Below, piece by piece: positions 41,835-51,769 of a DNA stretch of 64,000 nucleotides. Every line of letters starts with the position of its first letter. Positions within the stretch are counted from its first letter, which is position 1. Source of the stretch: Novipirellula artificiosorum (GTDB lineage Bacteria; Planctomycetota; Planctomycetia; Pirellulales; Pirellulaceae); NCBI RefSeq assembly GCF_007860135.1, contig NZ_SJPV01000006.1:1-64000 (forward strand), in the 5' to 3' direction. The position numbers and the translations under genes were made by a program. The notes beneath the pieces are model-generated. The model did not search any database. It saw only the letters and a program-made list of their open reading frames with translations, and was not told where the DNA came from.

Positions 41835-44064
41835 TCCAAGCAGGGAAGCGGCGAGTCGAATTGCAACGGAAGGGCCCGCAACTGCACGGTTGCCGTTGCG
41901 GGTTGGGATTGCATTGTTGACAAAGCAACTGCGAAATTTCATCGCAATCAAGCGGTTTTGAAAACAGGTAGCCCTGACCAAAGTTGCAGCCCATCGATTG
42001 CAATTGGCTCCGCTGCGCTTCCGTTTCAATCCCTTCGGCAATCACATCAAGGTTGATGCTATCTGCCAACGCCAAAATCGTTCGAACAATGGCCGTGTTT
42101 TCTACCGAATGGAGCATTTTTCCAATGAAGGAACGATCAATTTTGAGAACATCCAAAGGCAACTTGTGCAACAGCGCTAACGAAGAGTAGCCTGTTCCAA
42201 AGTCATCGATTTCGACTCGAATGCCGCTTTCGCGAAGCTCGCATAACAGTTCCACTCCCACATGCAAATTCTCCATGATGGCGCTCTCCGTGATTTCAAT
42301 TCGCAAGCAATCGGCTGGCAAACAGGACTCGTGAAGCGCTGCTCGAATTTCATCGGCGAGCCCCTTTTGGGACAACTGTTTTGCAGACAAGTTGAAATTG
42401 ATCGAGAGGTCGTCCACGAACCGCGATGACGCTTTCCACTCTGCCATTTGCCGACACGCGATCCCCAACAACCTCGATCCAATTGCTCCGATCAGGCCCG
42501 TGTCTTCAGCAATCGGGATAAACTGGTTCGGCGAAACGTCGCCGAGTCGCGGATGTTCCCACCTTGCCAACGCCTCGAAACCCAACAGCGTGCCCGAAGA
42601 CAAATTGACAATCGGCTGATAACGCAGGTACAGCTCATCGCGTTCGAGAGACCGACGCAGCTCACTTTCGAGTTCGAGCCGAGCTCGCGCCGCGTCGTGC
42701 ATGGCCGGATTGAAAACTTCAAAATGTGATTTGCCGTTTTGTTTGGCCTCGTACATCGCCGTATCGGCTTCTCCCAACAACTCGTCAGCGGTCACGTGTC
42801 GGTCGCTGACAAAGCTGATGCCAATACTCGCACTGGTAAACACCTCATGACCGTCGGAGAGCGTAAAGGGGGTCGAGATTGCTTCGGCAACACGTTGGGC
42901 GACACGTTCGGTCTCACGCTGAGACTTTACCTTTTCAAGTAAGATTGCAAACTCATCCCCGCCAATTCTGGCGACGATCGACTCGCATTCCCGAACACAG
43001 GACTCCAATCGTTTGGCCACACGGATGAGCAATTGATCGCCTGCTCCATGGCCGAGACTATCATTGACCAGTTTGAAATTGTCCAAGTCAAAATACAGAA
43101 CCGCGTACTTTTCCTCGTCTAGACGGCCGACTCGATCAATCGTCCCCTGCAAACGATCTCGAAACAGCAAACGATTGGGAAGTCCCGTCAGCGAGTCGGC
43201 TACTTTTCCTTCCGTGATATCCGTCAAGGAACCAGCAATCCGTGTCGCCTCCCCACGATCGTTACGTACCGCGAGTCCTCGACACAGCATCCAGCGGTAG
43301 GTTCCGTCGCTGTGCAGCATTCGCAGCTCCGCTTCGAAATGCGGGATCTTCCCGGCGAGATGCAAATCAAAGGCTCTCTGGACGCGCGGCATATCTTCGG
43401 GATGACTCCGGCTGAGCCAAGCCCGCGTCGAATCCAGCGAATCGGATTCGTCCATTCCAAGCATCTGCTTGCCGCGTGGAGAAAAATAGACCTCGCTGGT
43501 CATCAGGTCCCAGTCCCAAAGCCCATCGTTGGCCCCTTGCGATGCGAGCGCATACCGCTGCTCACTCTCGATCAGAGCAGACTGCAAGTCCCTCAACTTC
43601 ATTTGGGTCTCAAGTCTCGCGATGGTGACATCGGGATCAATCGGCTTCGTAATGAAGTCATTGGCGCCAGCATTGAGCGCTCGAACAACCTGTGACCCAT
43701 CGCCGTCGGCAGTGACCATGATGACGGGCAGCACCACTTCGCTTCGCTTTTCTCTGATCTGACGCAGCGTTTCGGACCCGTCAAGCACGGGCATGACGAT
43801 GTCCAGCAAGACCAAATCGATCGGAAGCTTCTCAATGTATTGGAGCGCCTCCTCCCCGTCCGACGCAAGAATCGTCTGATAGCCTTTCTGAGTCAAAAGA
43901 TGGGAGAGGATTTGCTGATTGATTCGTTCATCGTCGACAATCAGCACGACTCGAGAATTCCGATCGGAATTTCTTTTGGTGCCAGCACGACCGAAAACAC
44001 GAACAACGTCAGGCGACGTCGGTTCGATTGTAACGGTTGCAGTCGTGGCAGCTAGAAGTGACAT
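41824..44064 (-). CDS. REC-PAS-GGDEF-EAL cyclic-di-GMP signalling protein
   Basis: The 746-residue protein combines a receiver domain (phosphoacceptor D88 in VLLDIVMP), a PAS domain (GANDGLWDWDLMTSEVYFSP), a diguanylate cyclase domain and a c-di-GMP phosphodiesterase domain. The cyclase motif GGDEF is intact at 368-372. The phosphodiesterase motif EAL is intact at 497-499, and DDFGTGYSS is present, so both activities are possible. The last 25 residues are cysteine/proline-rich and unrelated to the EAL fold. ATG 44064 is preferred to a TTG at 44085. It is divergent from the TolC-PhnD-kinase series, which may supply its input. Confidence 0.92.
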   Translation of the reverse strand: MSLLAATTATVTIEPTSPDVVRVFGRAGTKRNSDRNSRVVLIVDDERINQQILSHLLTQKGYQTILASDGEEALQYIEKLPIDLVLLDIVMPVLDGSETLRQIREKRSEVVLPVIMVTADGDGSQVVRALNAGANDFITKPIDPDVTIARLETQMKLRDLQSALIESEQRYALASQGANDGLWDWDLMTSEVYFSPRGKQMLGMDESDSLDSTRAWLSRSHPEDMPRVQRAFDLHLAGKIPHFEAELRMLHSDGTYRWMLCRGLAVRNDRGEATRIAGSLTDITEGKVADSLTGLPNRLLFRDRLQGTIDRVGRLDEEKYAVLYFDLDNFKLVNDSLGHGAGDQLLIRVAKRLESCVRECESIVARIGGDEFAILLEKVKSQRETERVAQRVAEAISTPFTLSDGHEVFTSASIGISFVSDRHVTADELLGEADTAMYEAKQNGKSHFEVFNPAMHDAARARLELESELRRSLERDELYLRYQPIVNLSSGTLLGFEALARWEHPRLGDVSPNQFIPIAEDTGLIGAIGSRLLGIACRQMAEWKASSRFVDDLSINFNLSAKQLSQKGLADEIRAALHESCLPADCLRIEITESAIMENLHVGVELLCELRESGIRVEIDDFGTGYSSLALLHKLPLDVLKIDRSFIGKMLHSVENTAIVRTILALADSINLDVIAEGIETEAQRSQLQSMGCNFGQGYLFSKPLDCDEISQLLCQQCNPNPQRQPCSCGPFRCNSTRRFPAWTFA

Positions 44065-44383
44065 TCGTTCGTGGTCGGATATCAATGCGATCGTAAATTA
44101 CATACGTCCCTCTACATGATTTTAGGGTAGGCCACGAATTGATGTAGAGCAAACAACTACATCCGGCTACTTATTGCCCACATCTCCCGAAGTCGACAGG
44201 CGTTCCAATCACAGCCGGAATGATCGGTGCAAGCGATTGATTTTCCCGTCGTGTCGCGATCGGATGATCAACAACCGACTTCTAAATGGTATCGCAGGGT
44301 GCTTGAAGACGCCCCCCATTCCTCTTGCGGCAACCTAAGTCGTTTTTATTGTTACAACTCGACCTTCTGTCCTGACTAAACCT
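44065..44383. promoter_or_regulatory. 319-bp divergent region of the signalling block
   Basis: It separates the leftward GGDEF-EAL gene from the rightward TolC-PhnD-kinase series. CTCTACAT (44110-44117) and ATGTAGAG (44142-44149) form an 8-bp inverted repeat with a 24-bp gap, a possible regulator site near the GGDEF-EAL start. No promoter could be assigned. Confidence 0.35.
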
Positions 44384-45943
44384 GTGACCGCATTCAAATT
44401 CATCCGCTTGAGTTCCATGATCTTGTTGGCCACCCTAGCAAGCGGAATCGGCTGCGCCACCCCTCGTAAGCAACAGCGGACGATCGTTGCTTCGCAGTTC
44501 GATGAACCGAAGAAGACGCCGAAGCCGTTGACGGCGTCCATCGCGTTCAACCGCAGCGCCGAAGTTGAGGTTTCGGCCACACCGGTCTCGTACAATGAAC
44601 GGCCGATCGTCGCCCCCGTCGAGGCAAACACAACGGTCGTCTCTGAGTACTTCGTTCGAAAATGGAGTGAATGGCAATGTGTTGAGTCGGCCATCACAAA
44701 CCACCGCCGAAACGATGTTGCCCACCACCGCATCCATGTATCGATGGCGCAACTGCGACAAGCGGAATCAACCTTTTGGCCTCAATTGACCGGGAACTTC
44801 TCGGTTACCAGGATTCGGCAGGGCATCGATACAAAGGTCCCCGCTTCCGCATTCGGAGTCCCTTCACCCAATCTGATCAGCATTCCCCTCACCGGGGAAC
44901 AAGTGGAGACGGCGACGTTGGACGCGACCCTTCCACTGTATGTTGGCGGAGCTCGCAAGGCGGGTATCTCCATCGCGGATGCAGGTCTAAGGATTGCAAA
45001 ACAGGAAGCGAGGTTAACGAATAACGATGTCGTTCGTGTCGCACGTCGAGCCTATTTCGGCACGATTCTGACCCGACAAATGCTCGAACTTGGGCTGGAA
45101 ACCGAGACGCGATTGCGGGTCACCCAAGAGATGACGCAAGGTCTGTTGGACTCCGGTTCCGAAATGGTCAACCGGACGGACTTTCTTCGCGGCGAAGTGG
45201 TCATTGCGAGCGTCGAGGCCATGATTGCCGAAGCAAACGCAAAGGCTCAACTCGCGCGAACTGCGTTGGCGAACGCTGTTGGCGCAGACGCAAGGCAGGA
45301 AATTGATTCTGTTGAAGCGGTTCTTCCCTATCAGCCAATCAACATCGATCTTGAGGAGATGACCGCCGAGGCTTATGCATTCCGGCCGGATTGGAACCAG
45401 ATGCAAGATGCCGTTCGAATTTCGGCCTCGCAAGTTGATCTCGCCAAGAGCGGTCTGTACCCAAAATTGCTCGCCTCTGGGGCGCTGATTCAAGCGTCGG
45501 ACGATCTCGGGGGGGCCGGTGTCATCACTCCGAATGGCGACAATTGGCGGATCGGCCTATACGCACAAGTTCCGTTGTTCACTGGCTTCAAAACCATGAA
45601 TGAAATCCGCCAAGCGAAGGCCCAGTATTGTGCTCGCCAATCCGAACGAATGCTGTTGCACGACGGCATCGGTGTCCAGGTCAAAAAAGCCTATATCGAC
45701 TTGATTCAGGCGAGAGATCAGATCGCTGCAACTGACCGTGCCTGGCAGCGAGCCGTTGAAAACCGGCAGCTTCTCATTCGCGGCTACCAAATCGGCATGT
45801 CCGAGAGCAAAGACGTGATTGAAGCACAGATGACAGAAACGGCAATGAAACGAGAAAATCTGATGGCATTGTACGCATGGAACGTGTCGCTCATTGAATT
45901 GGACTACGCGACCGGACATTGCATCGAGCAACTACTGCCGTAG
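44384..45943 (+). CDS. TolC-family outer-membrane efflux protein
   Basis: The 519-residue protein has an N-terminal hydrophobic signal (SSMILLATLASGIGC) that ends in a weak lipobox. OEP repeats follow, with RQAESTFWPQLTGNFSVTRIRQG and ATLDATLPLYVGGARKAGISIADAGL in the first half and FRPDWNQMQDAVRISASQVDLAKSGLYPKL in the second. It starts with GTG at 44384. No pump genes are adjacent on this strand; instead it precedes the PhnD-like binding protein by 39 bp. That makes a shared transcript and a link to the downstream sensor system plausible. Confidence 0.85.
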   Translation: MTAFKFIRLSSMILLATLASGIGCATPRKQQRTIVASQFDEPKKTPKPLTASIAFNRSAEVEVSATPVSYNERPIVAPVEANTTVVSEYFVRKWSEWQCVESAITNHRRNDVAHHRIHVSMAQLRQAESTFWPQLTGNFSVTRIRQGIDTKVPASAFGVPSPNLISIPLTGEQVETATLDATLPLYVGGARKAGISIADAGLRIAKQEARLTNNDVVRVARRAYFGTILTRQMLELGLETETRLRVTQEMTQGLLDSGSEMVNRTDFLRGEVVIASVEAMIAEANAKAQLARTALANAVGADARQEIDSVEAVLPYQPINIDLEEMTAEAYAFRPDWNQMQDAVRISASQVDLAKSGLYPKLLASGALIQASDDLGGAGVITPNGDNWRIGLYAQVPLFTGFKTMNEIRQAKAQYCARQSERMLLHDGIGVQVKKAYIDLIQARDQIAATDRAWQRAVENRQLLIRGYQIGMSESKDVIEAQMTETAMKRENLMALYAWNVSLIELDYATGHCIEQLLP

Positions 45944-45982
45944 CAAGCGAAGCAACAAAGGGTCGAGGGTAAGGACGAAGCA

Positions 45983-46909
45983 ATGCGACAAGAGCACTTC
46001 AAACAGAAAACGTGTACTCGTGACGCCACGGCGGTTCGCTCTTGCGCCGTTGCCAGCGGTTTCCTATGCTGCATGAGCCTGTTTCTTGCCGGCGTCCTTC
46101 ACGCCGAGATTCGACCGATTCGCTATTCAGGCCCCGTATCGGCTTGGCCGGAGGTCAAACGGGCTGACCTGTTCACCGCGTTTCCAATTTATATGGAAGA
46201 GATCTCGCAAGACCTCGGTTTAGCGGTCGAAGCACTCGTTCCCGAAACTGCCGCACAGATTCCCCAGCAGCTGGAAGGTAACGAAATTGATGGGATCATG
46301 GTGCAGTTCACCGATTTGGTTCGGCTACAAAACGATTTAGAAATCGAACCGGCTGTTTGCGTGGTTCAAGGTGGTCAGAATAGCGAGCAGATCTACCTGA
46401 TCACCGATCCATCCTCGAAAAGCGTCGCCGATTTGGAAGGATCAAAGCTGATTGTTCCCAGTAATCGAGAGTTCCCCCAGTACTTCCTGCAATCACTGAT
46501 CGACGAAGCGTGTCAAACTCGTCCTGAGTCGTTTTTTGGAGAGATTGAGTCGGCCGAAAAACAAGTCAATGCAGTGATCAGCGTCATCCGGCGTAAGGCG
46601 GACGCCTGCCTCGTCACACGCACGACGTTTGAAACGATGCAAGCGATGAGCCCTCATCTGACAAATCGCCTGAATGTCGTTGCCAAGTCCCCTGAATACC
46701 CCCGCGCAACGCTCGCATTTCGAGGCGGGTTTGATCGCCAGATCAAGGAGCAAGTGATCCTGTTTCTGACGCATGGATTCAAGAAGAAGGCTCGAACGCG
46801 TCAAGTTTTGGTTCTGTTCAAGGTCGAGAGTTTTTGCGTCTACGATGCGGGGCTGTACCAAGAGGCCAGAGCAATCGTTGAAAAATTTGGAGTCAAACCA
46901 ACGGACTAA
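45983..46909 (+). CDS. PhnD-like periplasmic ligand-binding protein
   Basis: The 308-residue protein has a long signal sequence (FLCCMSLFLAGVLHA). Its substrate-binding fold resembles phosphonate/phosphate binding proteins: GPVSAWPEVKRADLFTAFPIYME, then DIDGIMVQF-like text and VADLEGSKLIVPSNREFPQYF, then VNAVISVIRRKADACLVTRTTF. No ABC transporter genes follow; the next gene is a membrane histidine kinase 18 bp downstream. It is therefore probably the sensing subunit of that kinase and not a transporter component. ATG 45983 has AAGGA 7 bp upstream. Confidence 0.83.
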   Translation: MRQEHFKQKTCTRDATAVRSCAVASGFLCCMSLFLAGVLHAEIRPIRYSGPVSAWPEVKRADLFTAFPIYMEEISQDLGLAVEALVPETAAQIPQQLEGNEIDGIMVQFTDLVRLQNDLEIEPAVCVVQGGQNSEQIYLITDPSSKSVADLEGSKLIVPSNREFPQYFLQSLIDEACQTRPESFFGEIESAEKQVNAVISVIRRKADACLVTRTTFETMQAMSPHLTNRLNVVAKSPEYPRATLAFRGGFDRQIKEQVILFLTHGFKKKARTRQVLVLFKVESFCVYDAGLYQEARAIVEKFGVKPTD

Positions 46910-46927
46910 CCGTTCGGCACCAAAGCA

Positions 46928-49048
46928 ATGTTATCCATCCACGCAAACCGACCTAACGACAAAGGGACTCCAAAGGTGCCTGCGCTGGCGCCGTTCAAGT
47001 TCAGCGTCTTCACGAAGCTGATGCTTCCAATGACGGTGATCGTCATTGGCTGTATCGGCTTCATGTTCTTCTTTCGAGTCAAAAGCCAGCAAGCGGCGTT
47101 GTATGCTGCCGTGGAGGCTCGCAGCACGACCCTAGCCAGTTCACTGTCCGACACGTACGCAAAGTCTCTGTACCGTGAAGACTACGACGTGGTCATCAAC
47201 CATACGATGGAGGTGCTGGCGGCAAATCCCGACATCCAATTCATTGTCATCGAGGCCAATGGCGACACCCTCGTGTTCTCAAAGGATGGGTATGATTTTT
47301 TGCCCGAGGGTGAAGCCCCTCAAACGCTCGTAGGCAGGAGAAGCCATTCGACGGTGGGAGACCTTCATACGGATGGAGTGGATCTCGGTCGATTTGAAAT
47401 CCATCTTAGCCTGCACGATTTTGACCGTGAAATCGCCAGCATGTACCGTCGCTCGATCTACGAAGTCGTTGCCTGCTTCGTTTTGGTCCTTTCGGTTTGT
47501 TGGTTCATCGCTCAGCGTTTGACGAAACCGATTCGCAACCTCGAGCAAGTGATGACTCGGATGACCGAGGGAGATCGCTCTGCCCGAGCGACCGTCGACA
47601 GCGATGATGAAATCGGAAGCATGGCGATCGCCTTCAACAAAATGCTCGACAAACTCCAGTTAACCGAAGCGTCTCTTCTCGACTCGAATCAGACGCTCGA
47701 AGAGCGAGTGCTGATGCGAACCGAGGAGTTGAGTCTGATCAATGCGAAGATGGCTCGTGAAATCGAACAACGCAAATTGATTGAATCCGAACTGCGGCAA
47801 AGTGAAGAGAGGTATGAACTTGCGGTCAATGGCGTCAACGAGGGCATCTGGGACTGGGACCTCGTCAAGTCAGCTACCGGATTGGTGAGCTATCGATCCG
47901 ACCGCTTCAAGCAGTTGCTCGGCTATGAACCGGAGGACAAGCTTGGACACTTCTCCGAATACGTCCTTGCTGAGGATCTTCCCGATGTGAAGGATGCCGT
48001 CGCGAAGCACATTGCATCGCAGACGGCTAGGCTCGATATCGAATTTCGCGGGATTACCAAGTCAGGAGCGTGTCGCTGGTATCGCGTACGAGGCAATTGT
48101 ATCCGAGACGACCAAGGAGTCCCGATTCGGATGGTGGGTTCCTTGACCGATATCGAGGTCGAGAAGGAATCACAAAAGGAACTGGCTCAGCTCCATCAGG
48201 AAATGGTCTGCATGTCTCGTCAGGCGGGAATGGCAGAGGTTGCGTCGGGAGTGCTCCACAACGTGGGTAACGTCTTAAACAGCGTCTGCGTCTCCGCTGC
48301 GGTGGTCACCGAACAACTCGAGTTGTCCCGTGCCTCTCAACTTGGAGAGATCGCGAGCATGCTTGAACAGCATGCCGATCATTTAGGTTCCTTCATCACC
48401 GAGGATGACCGTGGACGGAGAATCCCGAGGTACCTTGGAACACTTGCTAAAAATCTGATGGCGGAACGAGCGGTCACGATGGAGAACATCGATCGTGTGT
48501 GTGACAAAATCGAACACATCAAGGAAATCGTGTCTCGTCAGCAAGAGTTTGCTCGCATCGGTAGCGTTGAAGAGCAGCTTGATCTGCGAGACGTGCTCGA
48601 CGACGCCATTAAAATGCATCAAACCAGCCTGGAGCATTGCGGAATCGCTCTGGTCCAAGAATACGAGACGTCCCCGAGCGTGTTTTCCGATAAGCACAAG
48701 CTAATGCAAGTCCTCGTCAATTTACTGGGAAACGCGAAGCAATCGCTCAACCAGAGCAACGCAGACGGAAAGAAAATTACCGTCCGCCTTGCGATGGTTT
48801 CGGAAGATCGAGTTTCCGTCGCCGTGATCGACAACGGCATCGGAATCGCCAAAGAGCACCAAGCCTCGATCTTCACACATGGATTCACAACCAAGCAGGA
48901 TGGCCACGGCTTTGGCTTGCATAGCTGCGCCTTGGCGATGGAGCAACTCGGCGGCTCCATACGTTTCGCGAGTGACGGTGCTGGCCTGGGAGCCGCATTC
49001 ATCCTCGAATTACCCCTGATTCACTCGATGGCAGAGAGCACATCATGA
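46928..49048 (+). CDS. HAMP-PAS sensor histidine kinase
   Basis: The 706-residue protein has two membrane segments (about residues 30-50, VIVIGCIGFMFFF, and 177-197, VVACFVLVLSVCWFIA) enclosing a periplasmic sensor domain of about 125 residues. It continues with HAMP (QRLTKPIRNLEQVMTRMTEGD), a coiled coil, PAS (NGVNEGIWDWDL), and an H box GVLHNVGNVLNSV with H444. The ATPase domain has NLLGNAKQSL, DNGIGI and HGFGLHSCA. It overlaps the hybrid kinase start by ATGA (49045-49048). The periplasmic domain is the likely docking site of the PhnD-like protein. Confidence 0.92.
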   Translation: MLSIHANRPNDKGTPKVPALAPFKFSVFTKLMLPMTVIVIGCIGFMFFFRVKSQQAALYAAVEARSTTLASSLSDTYAKSLYREDYDVVINHTMEVLAANPDIQFIVIEANGDTLVFSKDGYDFLPEGEAPQTLVGRRSHSTVGDLHTDGVDLGRFEIHLSLHDFDREIASMYRRSIYEVVACFVLVLSVCWFIAQRLTKPIRNLEQVMTRMTEGDRSARATVDSDDEIGSMAIAFNKMLDKLQLTEASLLDSNQTLEERVLMRTEELSLINAKMAREIEQRKLIESELRQSEERYELAVNGVNEGIWDWDLVKSATGLVSYRSDRFKQLLGYEPEDKLGHFSEYVLAEDLPDVKDAVAKHIASQTARLDIEFRGITKSGACRWYRVRGNCIRDDQGVPIRMVGSLTDIEVEKESQKELAQLHQEMVCMSRQAGMAEVASGVLHNVGNVLNSVCVSAAVVTEQLELSRASQLGEIASMLEQHADHLGSFITEDDRGRRIPRYLGTLAKNLMAERAVTMENIDRVCDKIEHIKEIVSRQQEFARIGSVEEQLDLRDVLDDAIKMHQTSLEHCGIALVQEYETSPSVFSDKHKLMQVLVNLLGNAKQSLNQSNADGKKITVRLAMVSEDRVSVAVIDNGIGIAKEHQASIFTHGFTTKQDGHGFGLHSCALAMEQLGGSIRFASDGAGLGAAFILELPLIHSMAESTS

Positions 49049-51666
49049 TCCCTTCCGATCCGATCACCGACCCACTCCGAATCTTGCTGGTGGACGACAA
49101 CCGATCGATCCATGAGGACTTTCGTAAGATTCTATTACCGCGAGAGTGCGGGCCCGTTTCCGAAGATGAAGAAGCCCTGTTCGGAAAGGCCGAACCCAGC
49201 GGACCTGCTGTTCGGTTTGAAGTGACCTCGGCCTATCAAGGTAAAGACGGATTCGAGTTGGTTCAGAAGTCGATCCAGCAAAAGCAACCTTACGCAATGG
49301 CTTTTGTCGACATCCGTATGCCGCCGGGATGGGATGGAGTCAAGACGCTCGAACACATCCAAACCGTGGACGAGGACATCCAATTTGTTATCTGTTCGGC
49401 GCATTCCGACTATTCATGGCGAGAGCTCGTTCGGAGGTTTGGTCACCACGATCGCCTGTTAATTCTAAAGAAGCCTTTTCACAATAGCGAAGCACTCCAA
49501 ATGGCTTGGACGCTTACACGAAAGTGGGAACTCAGCCGCGCAGTGAAGCAACATCAAGCGTCCTTGGAAATGAAGGTCGAGGAAAAGACAGCCGAGTTAC
49601 GGAATGCCTGTGCGGCGATTCAGCAACAAAAACGAGTCGTGCTGAGTCAAAACGCGAAGCTCGAGATACTCTTTCGAGACGCTCAGGAAGCACAACATGT
49701 GGCGGAATCTGCAAACCGTGCCAAAAGTGAGTTCCTGGCAAACATGAGTCATGAAGTTCGCACGCCAATGAACGGCATCATTGGGCTTTCCGGACTGCTG
49801 CTAAAGACTTCGCTGGACGACACCCAACGCAGGCATTTGGAGATGGTCCAATTCTCTGCGAATTCTCTGATGAGTGTCCTGAATGACATCCTCGACTTTT
49901 CTAAAATCGAGGCCGGAAAGCTTGAACTGGATCCAGTCATCTTCGATTTAAGAGAACTCGCCGGAGATGTCATGAAGTCGTTTGGTCTGCGTGCCCACCA
50001 AAAGGGGCTTGAACTGACCACGCGAATTCGGCCTGCGGTCCCCAAAATGCTCGTTGGGGACAGCGGAAGATTGCGTCAGGTCTTGGTCAACTTGATTGGC
50101 AACTCGCTCAAATTCACGCATCAGGGCGAGATTTCGCTTACCGTCGACGTTGAACAACGCCGGGCGGATGTCCTTTCGTTGCACTTCAAAGTCGAAGACA
50201 CGGGAGACGGAATCGATCCCAAAAAACAACAAATCGTCTTCGATGCATTTACACAAGCCGACGGAACGATGACCCGGCGATATGGCGGAACCGGACTCGG
50301 GTTGGCGATCACCCGCCGAATTGTCGAAATCATGGGAGGACGTGTTTGGGTCGAGAGTGAACTCGGCAAAGGAAGTGCCTTCCAGTTTGTCGTGCAATTG
50401 ACCGTCGCTCCGGTTGAGGCAAGCGAGAGCCTTCAATCCGCCAAATGTTTTGCATCGCTCGACGGTTTGCGTGTCTTGATCGTAGATGACAATGCGACGA
50501 ACCGACTCGTCCTTGAAGAAATGACACTCGCTTGGCAGATGACCCCGAGCGTCGCAAGCGGAGGGCAGGAAGCGATTGAAGCACTTGTTGCAGCGAACGA
50601 ACAAGGCCAACCCTTCTCACTTGTTCTCCTCGACGCCCACATGCCCGAAATCGACGGGTTCCAAGTGGCCAAACGAATTCGCAACGAGCTGGGGATGCGC
50701 GACTTGGCGTTGATGGTGTTGAGTTCCGATGACACCTGTGGTGCCGTGGAACATTTCAAAGAGATTGGGCTTGCAGCTTTTTTTGTGAAGCCGATCAAGC
50801 AATCCGAACTGCTGGATTCCTTAGTCGCCTTGACTCAGACTGCAGCGACCGATCGAGAGCCAGCAAACTCTTGGAACCGTGAATGCTCTGACATCAGCAG
50901 GCTTCAGCAGCCACGGATCCCACCACTAAGAATCTTGCTTGCCGAAGACAATTTCGTCAATCAACAGCTAATGATTCGACTGCTGGAGCAGGATCAACAT
51001 CGAGTGACGACAGCAAATAACGGCCGGGAAGCGTATGAACTATCGAAGGCCCAGATCTTTGACGTCGTCCTGATGGATATTCAAATGCCAGAGATGGATG
51101 GTGTCGAGGCGACCCTAGCCATCCGAAAAGACGAGAAGCATGGGGGCAGGCGATTGCCAATTGTCGCACTGACAGCACATGCGATGAAAGGTGACCGTGA
51201 GAAATACCTGGCAGAAGGAATGGACGCCTACCTCTCCAAACCTATCCATGTGGATGCCTTGTATTCCGTGTTGGCAGAAATCGGTGACCAGATGTCTCCA
51301 TCCAAGAGCGTTCCAACGGGTCAACGCATGGAAGAATTGGTTGATCTGGAAGGCTTGATGAAACGAGTGGGTCATGACAAAGAGTTCTTAGCCGTGATGT
51401 CCGATGTCTTTAGACAAGATTGCCCAAAGCATCTTCGCGAAATGCGTTCGGCACTTGCCGACAACGACAACGTTCGGTTCGAAAAAGCCGCCCACACCCT
51501 GAAAGGGAGTGCAGGAAATCTTGGCGGACTTCAAGTACGCAGCGCGGCGGCCAACCTCGAAGTCTTGGCGCGTCAGGGAGAATTGCCAGCAGCAGATGCC
51601 AAGATTTCCGAACTGGAATCAAGCATTGACGACCTAATCGAAGCCTTAAGCGTCTTGAGCCGGTGA
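49045..51666 (+). CDS. Hybrid kinase: REC-HisKA-HATPase-REC-REC-Hpt
   Basis: The 873-residue cytoplasmic protein carries a complete multistep phosphorelay. It has a receiver with D89 in AFVDIRMPPGWDG, a coiled coil, a HisKA domain with H236 in NMSHEVRTPMNG, and a HATPase (DTGDGIDPKKQ, GGTGLGLAIT). A second receiver (D530, LLDAHMPEIDG), a third (D678, LMDIQMPEMDG) and a C-terminal Hpt domain (H817, AHTLKGSAGN) follow. It is coupled to the membrane kinase by ATGA and is therefore its probable first receiver of phosphate. No DNA-binding output domain is present; the GGDEF-EAL protein nearby is a candidate output. Confidence 0.93.
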   Translation: MIPSDPITDPLRILLVDDNRSIHEDFRKILLPRECGPVSEDEEALFGKAEPSGPAVRFEVTSAYQGKDGFELVQKSIQQKQPYAMAFVDIRMPPGWDGVKTLEHIQTVDEDIQFVICSAHSDYSWRELVRRFGHHDRLLILKKPFHNSEALQMAWTLTRKWELSRAVKQHQASLEMKVEEKTAELRNACAAIQQQKRVVLSQNAKLEILFRDAQEAQHVAESANRAKSEFLANMSHEVRTPMNGIIGLSGLLLKTSLDDTQRRHLEMVQFSANSLMSVLNDILDFSKIEAGKLELDPVIFDLRELAGDVMKSFGLRAHQKGLELTTRIRPAVPKMLVGDSGRLRQVLVNLIGNSLKFTHQGEISLTVDVEQRRADVLSLHFKVEDTGDGIDPKKQQIVFDAFTQADGTMTRRYGGTGLGLAITRRIVEIMGGRVWVESELGKGSAFQFVVQLTVAPVEASESLQSAKCFASLDGLRVLIVDDNATNRLVLEEMTLAWQMTPSVASGGQEAIEALVAANEQGQPFSLVLLDAHMPEIDGFQVAKRIRNELGMRDLALMVLSSDDTCGAVEHFKEIGLAAFFVKPIKQSELLDSLVALTQTAATDREPANSWNRECSDISRLQQPRIPPLRILLAEDNFVNQQLMIRLLEQDQHRVTTANNGREAYELSKAQIFDVVLMDIQMPEMDGVEATLAIRKDEKHGGRRLPIVALTAHAMKGDREKYLAEGMDAYLSKPIHVDALYSVLAEIGDQMSPSKSVPTGQRMEELVDLEGLMKRVGHDKEFLAVMSDVFRQDCPKHLREMRSALADNDNVRFEKAAHTLKGSAGNLGGLQVRSAAANLEVLARQGELPAADAKISELESSIDDLIEALSVLSR

Positions 51667-51769
51667 TCGCCTGCGACTCTCGATCGCAGGACCAGGGAAC
51701 CAACTGCGTGCGTAAGCCGCAGGGAGGGGGCGACCATCGAACCAGAGACGACTCGGTCGGGATCTGACT

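Noticed and set aside
44384..51666. PhnD-like gene as part of a phosphonate ABC transporter
   Set aside because: No ATPase or permease gene follows; the neighbours are kinases, so a sensory role is more likely.
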